A stretch of 64,000 nucleotides of DNA from Lysinibacillus_B sp031181585. GTDB taxonomy: Bacteria; Bacillota; Bacilli; Bacillales_A; Planococcaceae. The notes under the pieces were generated by a model. That model was not told the DNA's origin, did not search any database, and was given only the letters and a program-made list of their open reading frames with translations. Of the stretch, positions 43,259-52,435 are shown piece by piece (the first letter of the stretch is position 1; each line of letters opens with the position of its first letter). The DNA is taken from positions 1,984,001 through 2,048,000 of the forward strand of contig NZ_CP154840.1 in NCBI RefSeq assembly GCF_047301505.1, read 5' to 3'. Both the position numbers and the translations under genes were made by a program.

Positions 43259-44802
43259 TGCGGAAAATCGATATTTTTGATACGACACTACGTGATGGAG
43301 AGCAGTCGGCCGGTATTAATTTAAATACAGCAGAAAAAATCGAAATCGCAAAACAGCTGGAGCGTCTAGGTGTCACAATTATTGAAGCAGGGTTTCCTGC
43401 TTCAAGCCCCGGCGATTTCGAGGCAGTGCATCAGATTGCCAAAACTGTGAAGAATTCGATTGTTACCGGTCTTGCACGTGCAGTAAAAAGCGACATCGAT
43501 GCAGTATGGGATGCAGTGCGGGTTGCTGAGCAGCCGCACGTTCACACATTCATCGCTACTAGTCCGATCCATATGGAATATAAGCTGAAAAAGTCACCTG
43601 ATCAAGTAGTAGAACAGGCTGTCGAAGCTGTTAAATACGCGAAGCAGAAATTCTCGTTAGTAGAATTCTCTTGTGAAGATGGGTTCCGTTCAGACCGTGA
43701 GTTCCTTGTCCGCATCATTAGCGAGGCGATTAAAGCAGGTGCTACAACAATCAACGTACCAGATACAGTAGGATATGCTTCACCTGAAGAATATGGTGCA
43801 TTGTTCCGCTTCCTAAAAGAAAATTGCATCGGCGCAGATCGTGTGAAATTCTCTGCTCACTGTCATGACGATTTGGGAATGGCGGTAGCCAACTCAATTG
43901 CCGCGATTCAAAATGGCGCAGATCAGGTGGAATGTACGATTAACGGAATCGGTGAACGTGCAGGTAACGCAGCGCTAGAGGAAATTGGGGTCGCGTTACA
44001 CATCCGCAAAGACATTTACCAAGTGGAAACGGGTTTGAATTTAAAAGAAATCAAACGATCTTCCCAGCTGGTCAGCCGTCTGACAGGTGTTGTCATCCAG
44101 CCGAACAAAGCAGTCGTCGGTAAAAACGCATTTGCCCATGAATCGGGCATTCACCAGGATGGCGTACTGAAAAATCCGGAAACGTATGAAATTATTTCAC
44201 CGGCGTTAGTAGGGGAAGGCGAAGTGCCGCTCGTATTAGGAAAACACTCGGGCCGTGCAGCTTTCCGCGACCGTGCAATAAAAATGGGCTTCGAATTAAC
44301 AGAGGAAAAGCTGAACAAAGCATTCCAGGAATTCAAAAAGCTTGCTGACCGCAAGAAAGAAGTAACAGAGGAAGACTTAGTAACACTGCTGACAGAGCAG
44401 CAAGTATCATTCGAGGATGTAGCATTATTCGAATTAAAGAGCGTCCAAGTGCAGTACGGAACAGAAAATATTCCGACTGCCACTGTATCGGTGATTACGC
44501 CGGAAGGGGACCTAAAGATGCTGGCTTCTACAGGCTCGGGTTCAGTAGAGGCGATCTTCAATACGCTTGAGCAGCTTGTAAACGGTACAGTGAATATTCT
44601 TGACTACCGTGTGACATCTGTCGGCAAAGGCCGTGATGCTTTAGGGGAAGCGGTCATCAATTTAAGCTATAACGGCTATCAGGTGACAGGCCGGGACGCG
44701 GCACAGGACGTCTTGGAAGCTTCTGCAAAAGCCTACTTGAATGCAGTCAATCGTCAATTAATCCAACAAAGTATTCGTGTTCGTCAGCCGATCATCAATT
44801 AA
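43258..44802 (+). CDS. leuA: LeuA, 2-isopropylmalate synthase
   Basis: 514 residues. HMGL-type barrel with FDTTLRDGEQS (about 7) and metal ligands in SAHCHDDLGMA (about 202), plus a C-terminal allosteric domain (about 390-510) for leucine inhibition. GTG start overlapping the ilvC stop (TAGTG). First committed step of leucine synthesis. Confidence 0.95.
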   Translation: MRKIDIFDTTLRDGEQSAGINLNTAEKIEIAKQLERLGVTIIEAGFPASSPGDFEAVHQIAKTVKNSIVTGLARAVKSDIDAVWDAVRVAEQPHVHTFIATSPIHMEYKLKKSPDQVVEQAVEAVKYAKQKFSLVEFSCEDGFRSDREFLVRIISEAIKAGATTINVPDTVGYASPEEYGALFRFLKENCIGADRVKFSAHCHDDLGMAVANSIAAIQNGADQVECTINGIGERAGNAALEEIGVALHIRKDIYQVETGLNLKEIKRSSQLVSRLTGVVIQPNKAVVGKNAFAHESGIHQDGVLKNPETYEIISPALVGEGEVPLVLGKHSGRAAFRDRAIKMGFELTEEKLNKAFQEFKKLADRKKEVTEEDLVTLLTEQQVSFEDVALFELKSVQVQYGTENIPTATVSVITPEGDLKMLASTGSGSVEAIFNTLEQLVNGTVNILDYRVTSVGKGRDALGEAVINLSYNGYQVTGRDAAQDVLEASAKAYLNAVNRQLIQQSIRVRQPIIN

Positions 44803-44930
44803 GTGCGGGCGCCATCAAGCGTATTGTTTGATGGCGTTTCTCTAAACGGCTTTATGGACAAAGAAAGAGCCATGAACTGGCTCGGTGCTCTTTTAATAAC
44901 GCGAATTTGCGAGAAGGAAAGGTGTTTTAA

Positions 44931-46031
44931 ATGGAAAAGAAAATTACAGTTTTGCCTGGAGACGGCATTGGACCTGAAGTAGTTGCTTCAGCGGTAAAAG
45001 TATTGCAAGTGATTGGCAAACGATACAATCATACATTCCATCTTGGCTATGCAGCGATTGGCGGCGCGGCGATCGACCAATTTAATAATCCATTACCGGA
45101 TGAAACTATTGCTATGTGTGAGGAAAGTGATGCTGTGCTATTAGGTGCAGTAGGTGGGCCGAAATGGGATAATAATCCACCAGAGTTACGTCCTGAAAAA
45201 GGCTTATTAAAGATCCGTAAGCATTTTGATTTATTCGCGAACCTCCGTCCTGTCAAAGCGTTACCTAGCCTGCTCGCATCTTCTCCATTAAAACGTGAAG
45301 TCGCAGAAAATGTTGATTTGATGATTGTCCGTGAATTGACAGGGGGTATCTACTTCGGAGAGCCGCGCAAGAAGACGAACGAGGCAGCTGTTGATACATG
45401 TGTATATTCCCGTGCAGAGATCGAGCGCATTGTCGATAATGCCTTTGAGCTGGCTCGCCTGCGCCGCGGTAAGCTGTGTTCGGTTGATAAAGCAAATGTG
45501 CTTGATACATCACGTTTATGGCGTGAAGTCGTAGAGGAGAAAAAATGCCAATACCCGGATGTAGAAGTGGAACATAATTTGGTTGATTCAGTGGCAATGA
45601 AATTGATTACAAATCCAGGTCACTATGACGTCGTTGTAACAGAGAATATGTTCGGCGATATCTTGAGCGACGAAGCGTCCGTTATTACAGGCTCACTTGG
45701 TGTATTGCCTTCAGCGTCTATTCGCGGTGATCAGTTCGGTCTATACGAGCCCGTACATGGTTCAGCTCCGGAAATCGCTGGGCAAGGTGTGGCAAATCCA
45801 GCAGCGACGATTTTGTCTGTTGCGATGATGCTTCAATACTCATTTGGCTTGAAAGAAGAAGCAGCTGAAATCGAGCGTGCGGTCAATGCTGTATTCGAAG
45901 ATGGCTGCTACACTGCGGACTTGGCGCGTGCACACGATCGTGTACTGACAACAGATGAATGGACAGATAAAGTCATAAACGAAATCGATGCAAGCTTCGT
46001 TTCTGACAGCATTATGATTTCATATAATTAA
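44931..46031 (+). CDS. leuB: LeuB, 3-isopropylmalate dehydrogenase
   Basis: 366 residues. Opens KITVLPGDGIGPEV; substrate site GGIYFGEPRKK; Mg-binding VTENMFGDILSDEAS. It oxidatively decarboxylates 3-isopropylmalate with NAD. The 128-base gap after leuA has two hairpins (CGCCATCAA/TTTGATGGCG near 44811-44841 and GAGCCA/TGGCTC near 44867-44883) that could be weak terminators or RNA-processing sites. Confidence 0.95.
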   Translation: MEKKITVLPGDGIGPEVVASAVKVLQVIGKRYNHTFHLGYAAIGGAAIDQFNNPLPDETIAMCEESDAVLLGAVGGPKWDNNPPELRPEKGLLKIRKHFDLFANLRPVKALPSLLASSPLKREVAENVDLMIVRELTGGIYFGEPRKKTNEAAVDTCVYSRAEIERIVDNAFELARLRRGKLCSVDKANVLDTSRLWREVVEEKKCQYPDVEVEHNLVDSVAMKLITNPGHYDVVVTENMFGDILSDEASVITGSLGVLPSASIRGDQFGLYEPVHGSAPEIAGQGVANPAATILSVAMMLQYSFGLKEEAAEIERAVNAVFEDGCYTADLARAHDRVLTTDEWTDKVINEIDASFVSDSIMISYN

Positions 46032-46046
46032 GGATTGGTGAAGAAA

Positions 46047-47453
46047 ATGGGGAAAAATATAATCGAAAAAATTTGGGAGCAGCATGTCGTATATCATGAA
46101 GAGGGCAAGCCGGATTTACTGTATATCGATCTTCATTTAATTCATGAAGTAACGAGTCCACAGGCGTTTGAGGGGCTTCGCCTGGCCGGCCGTAAAGTAC
46201 GCCGTACGGACCTTTGCTTTGCAACGATGGATCATAATGTACCGACAAAAAACCTTCCGACAATCAACGATCCGATTGCGAAAAAGCAGATTACAACACT
46301 CGCAGATAACGCGAAGGAATTTGATGTCCAGCTGGCTGATATAGGTCATCCAGACCAAGGAATCGTTCATGTGATCGGTCCGGAGCTTGGATTGACACAG
46401 CCTGGTAAAACAATCGTATGCGGTGACTCACATACATCAACACACGGTGCATTTGGAGCGCTGGCTTTTGGAATTGGTACGTCCGAAGTAGAACACGTAC
46501 TGAGCACACAAACGCTTTGGCAAACAAAACCGCCGACAATGGAAATCCGTGTCAACGGAAAACTGGGCGTTGGCGTAGCAGCGAAGGATATTATTTTAGC
46601 GATCATTGCCAAATGGGGTATCGGGGTCGGTACAGGACATATCGTCGAATATACGGGAGAAGCAATTCGTGCGCTATCGATGGAGGAACGGATGACAGTC
46701 TGTAACATGTCCGTGGAAGCAGGCGCAAAAGCAGGGCTGATCTCTCCTGACGAAAAAACAGTGGAATTCCTTCGTGGACGACGCTTTGCACCGCAAAAGC
46801 AATTTGAAGAGGCTGCACAGTACTGGTTAAGCCTTGCATCAGACGCTGATTGTGCGTATGACGTTGTATTGGAAATCGATGCAGAGGAAATCGAACCAAT
46901 CGTTACATGGGGAACAAATCCTGCAATGGGCGTTGGCGTATCGAAAACAGTACCAACGAAAACGAATTATGACAATGAAGCAGACCGTGGGGCATTAGAA
47001 AAGGCGCTAAAATACATGGACCTTAAAGAAGGTCAAAAGATTACGGATATCGAAATCCAGCATGTGTTTATTGGTTCTTGCACGAATTCACGTATTTCGG
47101 ATCTTCGTACAGCAGCAGAAATTGTACGCGGCCGAAAATTGGCACCGGGTGTAAAAGGAATCGTTGTACCAGGTTCATGGTCAACGAAAAAGGAAGCGGA
47201 AAAGGAAGGCCTGCATCAAATATTCCTGGAGGCAGGTTTTGAATGGCGCGAGTCAGGATGTTCCGCATGTCTTGGGATGAATGAAGATGTGATTCCATCT
47301 GGCGAACGCTGTGCATCAACGTCCAACCGAAACTTTGAAGGCCGTCAAGGAGCTGGCGCACGTACACACTTAGTATCACCGGCAATGGCAGCCGCTGCAG
47401 CCATCCACGGCCGTTTTGTAGACGTTCGTGAATTTGCAAAGCAACAAGCGTAA
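46047..47453 (+). CDS. leuC: LeuC, isopropylmalate isomerase large subunit
   Basis: 468 residues, aconitase family. [4Fe-4S] ligands in FIGSCTNSR (about 346) and SGCSACLGMNED (about 407); VCGDSHTSTHGAFGALAFG (about 128). Start ATG 46047 is preferred to the TTG at 46035; AAGGATTGGTG lies upstream. Works with LeuD to isomerise 2- to 3-isopropylmalate. Confidence 0.95.
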   Translation: MGKNIIEKIWEQHVVYHEEGKPDLLYIDLHLIHEVTSPQAFEGLRLAGRKVRRTDLCFATMDHNVPTKNLPTINDPIAKKQITTLADNAKEFDVQLADIGHPDQGIVHVIGPELGLTQPGKTIVCGDSHTSTHGAFGALAFGIGTSEVEHVLSTQTLWQTKPPTMEIRVNGKLGVGVAAKDIILAIIAKWGIGVGTGHIVEYTGEAIRALSMEERMTVCNMSVEAGAKAGLISPDEKTVEFLRGRRFAPQKQFEEAAQYWLSLASDADCAYDVVLEIDAEEIEPIVTWGTNPAMGVGVSKTVPTKTNYDNEADRGALEKALKYMDLKEGQKITDIEIQHVFIGSCTNSRISDLRTAAEIVRGRKLAPGVKGIVVPGSWSTKKEAEKEGLHQIFLEAGFEWRESGCSACLGMNEDVIPSGERCASTSNRNFEGRQGAGARTHLVSPAMAAAAAIHGRFVDVREFAKQQA

Positions 47454-47466
47454 GGGAGAGAACTTT

Positions 47467-48060
47467 ATGGAACCAATTAATATTGTCAAGAGCATCTATG
47501 CACCGCTTGACCGTAAAAATGTAGATACTGACCAAATTATTTCAAAAGAATTTTTAAAGCGGATCGAGCGTACAGGTTTTGGCCAGTTCGTCTTCTATCA
47601 CTGGCGTTTTGACGAAAATGGCAATCCGAATGAGGATTTTGTTTTAAACAAGCCGGCTTATAACGGTGCTGAAATTTTAGTAGCACAGGACAACTTCGGC
47701 TGCGGTTCTTCCCGTGAGCATGCTCCGTGGGCTATTCTGGACTATGGTTTCCGGGTAGTGATCGCACCTTCATTTGCGGACATTTTCCACAATAACTGCT
47801 TCAAAAACGGAATCTTACCGATTCGTTTAACAGAAGCAGAATGTGACGAGCTGCTGGCAAAAGGAATCGAACAGGCGCAGGAAATCGAAGTGAACCTAGA
47901 AGAACAGACCGTAACGACTGGCTATGGCAAAACATATACGTTCAACATCGACCCTTACTATAAAAAAATGCTGCTGAACGGCTGGGATGAAATTTCCCTT
48001 ACGTTCCAGTATGAAGATCACATTAAAGCTTATGAAGAGAAACGTTTAGTATTTGAATAA
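47467..48060 (+). CDS. leuD: LeuD, isopropylmalate isomerase small subunit
   Basis: 197 residues. Swivel domain with FGCGSSREHAPWA (about 75-87), the substrate phosphate-like loop, and FKNGILPIRLTE. ATG 47467 follows AAGGGAGAG. Last gene of the cluster; a good terminator follows at 48071. The Met-encoding frame upstream from 47428 is just leuC overlap. Confidence 0.94.
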   Translation: MEPINIVKSIYAPLDRKNVDTDQIISKEFLKRIERTGFGQFVFYHWRFDENGNPNEDFVLNKPAYNGAEILVAQDNFGCGSSREHAPWAILDYGFRVVIAPSFADIFHNNCFKNGILPIRLTEAECDELLAKGIEQAQEIEVNLEEQTVTTGYGKTYTFNIDPYYKKMLLNGWDEISLTFQYEDHIKAYEEKRLVFE

Positions 48061-48070
48061 TAATCTTACA

Positions 48071-48094
48071 CCCTCGGTTTACCGAGGGTTTTTT
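48071..48094 (+). terminator. Terminator of ilv-leu cluster
   Basis: CCCTCGGT (48071-48078) with ACCGAGGG (48081-48088), T6. Confidence 0.9.
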
Positions 48095-48166
48095 CATTGA
48101 ACTAAAGTAGAAATAATAGGGATATATGGTATATTTAAATAAAAATTTAGTAGGGGGAGGGTCCTT

Positions 48167-48850
48167 TTGAATAGCAGTGAAATGAAAGAAGCGATCTTTA
48201 AACATGCAACAATTTTTAAGACAGGCGGGATCAGACCGACTGAGGAGCTAGGGGAAAGCTGGATTGGCAAGGTCCTGTGGGGGCAGGGGAAGACAGAAAT
48301 TCCACCCAATTTTGAACCGCTCTGTACCTTGTTTCTTGAAAAACCACCGTATTGTCCGAAAGAACTGGAGGACTATCAGCTGCTGACAGTTTATATGGAT
48401 TACGCAGTTTTTAACGAGCTGACGAGGGAAAATCTAGCACCGTTTTTTAAGATAAATTGTTATACAACGTTAGATGGATTACATAAAGTAAATGACCAAT
48501 CTACACGGATGAAACCATTTCCGTTAATTCCGTCCCTTGTTGATAATGATGCACCCGCGTGGGATTCAGCTGATTTTGATCCGGAAATTGAAGATGAAAT
48601 CGTACGCCTTGAGTCGGGGAACGTGCTCGACTACCATGATGATATCGTGGAGGATGTATATCCTATGCATAAAGTCGGCGGATATGCGTCTTATATACAG
48701 AGCGGCGTCTCATTCGGCGAAGACTATCACTTTGTCTTTCAAATAAGCTCTGATGAAAAAGCATATTTCAATATAGTCGATAGCGGCAGTTTTTATTTTT
48801 TCTATAACGAGATAACAAAGGAATGGGCTGTGCACTGTGATTTTTATTAA
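48167..48850 (+). CDS. DUF1963 (YwqG-like) protein
   Basis: 227 residues, soluble. Carries the DUF1963 order: FKINCYTTLDGL strand, VYPMHKVGGYASYIQSG (family HKxGGYxxxxQ signature, about 165-180), and a closing beta pair FYFFYNEITKEWAVHCDFY. TTG start with GGGGGAGGG upstream. YwqG-like proteins are widespread in Bacillales; biochemical role unknown, and in B. subtilis linked to a toxin/secretion locus. Confidence 0.75.
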   Translation: MNSSEMKEAIFKHATIFKTGGIRPTEELGESWIGKVLWGQGKTEIPPNFEPLCTLFLEKPPYCPKELEDYQLLTVYMDYAVFNELTRENLAPFFKINCYTTLDGLHKVNDQSTRMKPFPLIPSLVDNDAPAWDSADFDPEIEDEIVRLESGNVLDYHDDIVEDVYPMHKVGGYASYIQSGVSFGEDYHFVFQISSDEKAYFNIVDSGSFYFFYNEITKEWAVHCDFY

Positions 48851-48971
48851 GAATTATATAACCGGTGCTTTTGTGAAGCCTAACAAAGCATAAAAGTCCT
48901 TCTATTCGCAGCTAAAGCAAGTGTCGTTTCGTTTATTATATGGAGGGAGTAACTTCCAAGGGGGAAGCAGA

Positions 48972-49262
48972 ATGAAGAAATATTTATGGATTATAGGGGT
49001 ACTGCTCATTTTTGTTTTGCTTCATATAACACCTCATGCAGCACTGCGAACGCACGTCTTCCTAATGGGCTATCCAATTAAGGCTTTGTCAAGCGAAATT
49101 TTGGTAGATGTGTATGATGTGTATGATGGGGAAATGGAGCAGGACACGAAAATCTATACATTGACCGATCCGCCAATCGAAAAAGCGACAGAGGGGATAC
49201 TGAGTCATTATGCCGTCAAAAAAACAGGTTTTCTCTATTTCGCGGAGTTTTATGGATATTAG
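48972..49262 (+). CDS. Membrane-anchored small protein, unknown
   Basis: 96 residues. N-terminal hydrophobic segment (YLWIIGVLLIFVLLHITPHA) as anchor or uncleaved signal, then a ~70-residue extracytoplasmic tail (KALSSEILVDVYDVYDGEM, EKATEGILSHYAVKK). ATG 48972 has AAGGGGGAAG upstream; the longer frame from 48921 lacks one. Family not recognised. Confidence 0.55.
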   Translation: MKKYLWIIGVLLIFVLLHITPHAALRTHVFLMGYPIKALSSEILVDVYDVYDGEMEQDTKIYTLTDPPIEKATEGILSHYAVKKTGFLYFAEFYGY

Positions 49263-49349
49263 GGGCGTCAATGTAAGAAACGTTGAATATATGAAACAAA
49301 CTGGGCTATTAAAAAGCCCGGTCTTGCTATGATGAAATCAAACATAAAT

Positions 49350-49379
49350 AGCTTAGCGCAAACAGGGTGCTAAGCTTTT
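49350..49379 (+). terminator. Terminator after 49262
   Basis: AGCTTAGC (49350-49357) with GCTAAGCT (49369-49376), short T tail. A second hairpin GGGCT/AGCCC lies just upstream at about 49306-49320. Confidence 0.55.
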
Positions 49380-49411
49380 CTATACTTGGTAAAGGGCAGT
49401 TGATTGGATAA

Positions 49412-49954
49412 TTAAATAATAGTGAAAGGAAGATTTAACTTTTCCTTTATTGTTTTCACTATAGCAGCTAAGGGCACATTTTCCGTGTCTATATATTCAC
49501 CAAAATCATGTTCATCATATGCTTGTAAACATTTATCAGTTTGTTGAAAACACCAATTCCCTTCTGCTTCTCCACGTTCCCGCAGCCTTTGATAAATCGT
49601 GTCCTTACTTGCTGTTAAACAGAAGTGGTACGTGTGGGGATCAATACTGCTAAACCCATTAAGGATATAATGAAGGTACTCAGGCTTTCTAATCGTCATC
49701 GGAACAATCAAGTTAACATGATATGTGGATATTAGTGACTCTGCCATATGTACCGTTAATGTTTTCCATAAGTGAAAATCTTGGAAATCCCCTGTCTCTG
49801 CCTCCAGCCGTTTTGTTTTTTCAGGTAACATATTTCTTAACATATAGCCTACCTCTTCAGGGTCATATAACATACTATTCTCCACAACTTTTACGAGTTC
49901 AGTTGAGATCGTAGTTTTGCCCACTCCAAAAGCGCCGTTGATCATTAGTATCAT
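49412..49954 (-). CDS. TmrB-like P-loop ATPase (tunicamycin-resistance family)
   Basis: 180 residues. Walker A NGAFGVGKTT (about residue 6), then LYDPEEVGYMLRNMLP, HLWKTLTVHM, LIVPMTIRKPEYL and SKDTIYQRLRERGE, the same order and near-identical motifs as B. subtilis TmrB (YDPEKMGFALRSMVPQ, LIVPMTI.PEYF). TmrB confers tunicamycin resistance, probably by binding the drug at the membrane. It is shorter at the C-terminus than TmrB, lacking the last ~15-20 residues. ATG 49954 has GAGGGGG. Confidence 0.7.
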   Translation of the reverse strand: MILMINGAFGVGKTTISTELVKVVENSMLYDPEEVGYMLRNMLPEKTKRLEAETGDFQDFHLWKTLTVHMAESLISTYHVNLIVPMTIRKPEYLHYILNGFSSIDPHTYHFCLTASKDTIYQRLRERGEAEGNWCFQQTDKCLQAYDEHDFGEYIDTENVPLAAIVKTIKEKLNLPFTII

Positions 49955-50201
49955 CGTTATTTTAGCCCCCTCAAAAAAGTTTCTCTTCATACACCAGTTT
50001 TTGCTCTATCTATATTAAAACATAGAACTTACTTAAATTGTAAGTTTCATCTAACAACAATTACTGATTATAGATGAGAAGAAGCTTTCCGTATCAAACT
50101 AAAAATCAAGCAGGAAACCGCAAAGATTTCTTACTTGATTTCTACTATCGATTGGATTGGTTCTCACCATACTTTTCTTATGAGGCAGTACTCCTGTTTC
50201 C

Positions 50202-51326
50202 TCATTTTTCAAAAAGAAACTTCAGTCTCCAGAACAGCAGACTAGAAGGAATGAAGGGAGTCAGCGCGTTACGTCCATGTGCCAGCAGGGGAGACTGGAG
50301 CTGTGAAAGTTTGCCGATTTGTCTTGACATGCGCACTACCTTTTTTGTGTGGGAGACCCGCATGTTATCATAACGTTCAAGCGCATCGTCAATCGGATAG
50401 CTATTAATAAGGGAGCCAAGTGTAACCGCATCTTCAATGGCTTGGCCGGCTCCTTGCCCCATATTTGGTGTTGTCGCATGGGCAGCATCTCCTAACAGAA
50501 CAATACGGCCGTCTACATAGCTGTCAGGCGGGGCAATATCATATAAATCATGATGAAGAAAAGCTTCATCTGGTGTTGAACGGATAAAGTCCTGTACTTC
50601 ATCGGGAAAGTCGGAGAATAAATAAGCGACTTCTCTTTGTGACAAGCCTTTGTAAAACAGATCATTTTTACGTGCATTGACACAGGCAAACCAATAGAAC
50701 GAACCGTTTGCGAGCGGTGCATAGCCAACCCGTTTTCCAGTACCCCACAACTCGACAGACGTATGCTGCTCCAAGTATGCGGGCTGCTTGGTAATACCGC
50801 GCCAGCATGTATAACCGGCATATTGGGGCATACTATGAGGATAAAGAGTTTGCCGTATTTTTGAGTAGATGCCATCAGCAGCAATCAGCAGATCGAAACG
50901 GTCCATTGTGCCATCTTCAAAATATACCGAGACTTGATTATTCTCCTGCTGAACGGAAATACATTTCTTTTGAAATGCCAGAGTGACCTTGGAGCAGGCA
51001 TCATATAATAGTTGATGCAAATCACCGCGATGAATGGTGATATTTTCCTGACCATATCGGCGTTTGAACTCGCCAAAATCGATTGTGTTTAACAGCCGGC
51101 CGTTTGCATCTAGAAGTTTTTGAAGTGACAGCGAATGTCCATACTCCTTCACCCAATCGGCAAGTCCAATGCTGGCAAGGGCAAGCATTGCATTTGAACC
51201 AATTCCAATGCCTGTTCCCAGTGGTTCAAACGTTGAACGTTTTTCAAATATGTAGAGGTCATGATCATGTAAAGCAAGGGCTGCAGACAATCCGCCAATA
51301 CCGGCACCAATGATTGCAATTTTCAT
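50202..51326 (-). CDS. FAD-dependent monooxygenase (PHBH fold)
   Basis: 374 residues. FAD GxGxxG motif IAIIGAGIGGLSAALAL at the N-terminus, DG motif LIAADGIYSKIR (about 152), and the GD motif VLLGDAAHATTPNMGQGAG (about 287). Class A flavoprotein hydroxylase of the HpxO/ubiH-like branch; substrate unknown. ATG 51326 has GAGGAGGCG upstream. Divergent from the PH/Nudix operon. Confidence 0.88.
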   Translation of the reverse strand: MKIAIIGAGIGGLSAALALHDHDLYIFEKRSTFEPLGTGIGIGSNAMLALASIGLADWVKEYGHSLSLQKLLDANGRLLNTIDFGEFKRRYGQENITIHRGDLHQLLYDACSKVTLAFQKKCISVQQENNQVSVYFEDGTMDRFDLLIAADGIYSKIRQTLYPHSMPQYAGYTCWRGITKQPAYLEQHTSVELWGTGKRVGYAPLANGSFYWFACVNARKNDLFYKGLSQREVAYLFSDFPDEVQDFIRSTPDEAFLHHDLYDIAPPDSYVDGRIVLLGDAAHATTPNMGQGAGQAIEDAVTLGSLINSYPIDDALERYDNMRVSHTKKVVRMSRQIGKLSQLQSPLLAHGRNALTPFIPSSLLFWRLKFLFEK

Positions 51327-51437
51327 TTGATTCGCCTCCTCGTACAACAACAGTAGCGATTTTTATAATAGCATGTCAAATATCAGGCATTTACGGTATA
51401 GTGTATAGAGTATAAATTGGAAAAACAGGGGGTTATC

Positions 51438-51866
51438 ATGTACTTTACTTCAAAAAAGGATGTTCTAGTAGGGATTGTTGTATGGGGAGCGGTGGCTGCA
51501 TGCTCTATTCCGTTTTTTATGGATGGCAATTTAGCCGCTTTACTCATTACAGCAATTATTGGAGCATTTTTTGGATGGGCCTGGTGTAAGACAGGCTATG
51601 AGGTGACGGGGGAAGAGCTCATTGTTAAAACGGGTTTTACGAAAGCGGTCATACCGATTGCGTCTATATATAAGTTAACAAAAACCTATAATCCATCTTC
51701 AGCGCCCGCTTTATCGTTTAATCGGATCGAAGTTCTCTATAATAAGGGAATGGGAATTGCTCTTATTTCTCCAAGGGACAGGCAAGCATTTGTCAAGTTA
51801 CTGATAGAGAGAAATCCGGAAATTAAAGTAGATGAAAAACTTTTGGAAGAGCAGGGTAGTGAATGA
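51438..51866 (+). CDS. PH-domain-like membrane protein
   Basis: 142 residues. Two helices (about 8-26 and 30-48) then a bPH-type beta domain (GYEVTGEELIVKTGFTKAVI, SIYKLTKTYNPSSAPALSFN, IALISPRDRQAFVKLL). This domain pattern is typical of YdbT/bPH proteins. ATG 51438 has AGGGGG. The stop overlaps the Nudix ATG by 4 bases, giving a two-gene operon. Confidence 0.7.
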   Translation: MYFTSKKDVLVGIVVWGAVAACSIPFFMDGNLAALLITAIIGAFFGWAWCKTGYEVTGEELIVKTGFTKAVIPIASIYKLTKTYNPSSAPALSFNRIEVLYNKGMGIALISPRDRQAFVKLLIERNPEIKVDEKLLEEQGSE

Positions 51867-52261
51867 AGCATTCTGGAAGAGTCATCATAGTAGAAAATGA
51901 ACATGTTTTGCTGATCAAGCGTGTAAAAAAAAATCAGGTTTATTACGTATTTCCGGGCGGCAAAGCGGAAAAGGGTGAGACACCTGAAATGACAGCTAGA
52001 CGGGAGGCTTATGAGGAGCTGGGTGTACAAGTTGACCTTGGCAGCTGTTTTGCAGAAGTGAAGTTTAACGGTGTACGACAGTTTTACTTCCATGCCTCCA
52101 TAAGCGGCGGTGAGCTGGGGAGCGGGACAGCAGAGGAGTTTACGACAGGTGAGGGGACGTACGAGCTTGTGTGGATGGCGTGTAGCGATCTTATCAATTA
52201 TCCTGTCATACCAGCTGAAGTGGCTGAAAAGCTTGCCTGTACGGATAAAAGCGCCAAATAA
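51863..52261 (+). CDS. Nudix hydrolase
   Basis: 132 residues with a complete Nudix box: PGGKAEKGET, then RREAYEELGV (GX5EX7REUXEEXGU). Hydrolyses a nucleoside diphosphate linked to X; substrate unknown. The start ATG overlaps the stop of the PH-domain gene. Confidence 0.92.
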   Translation: MKHSGRVIIVENEHVLLIKRVKKNQVYYVFPGGKAEKGETPEMTARREAYEELGVQVDLGSCFAEVKFNGVRQFYFHASISGGELGSGTAEEFTTGEGTYELVWMACSDLINYPVIPAEVAEKLACTDKSAK

Positions 52262-52370
52262 AAAAGATCCCGAGCTTTCTCGTTTTAAGAGGGAAGCCTC
52301 CTCATGGAGTACAAATAAATTGAAAGCTGACATGTAGTTCGTTTTGAATCGAAATGGTATTAAAAATACA

Positions 52371-52410
52371 AGAATGCTTCATCTGTAACGGTAGTTAGAT
52401 GAAGCATTCT
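52371..52410. terminator. Bidirectional terminator
   Basis: 14-base stem AGAATGCTTCATCT (52371-52384) with AGATGAAGCATTCT (52397-52410); AT-rich on the left for the minus-strand ger operon. Confidence 0.7.
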
Positions 52411-52435
52411 TAAAGTTCCTTTATAGAGAGAAAAC

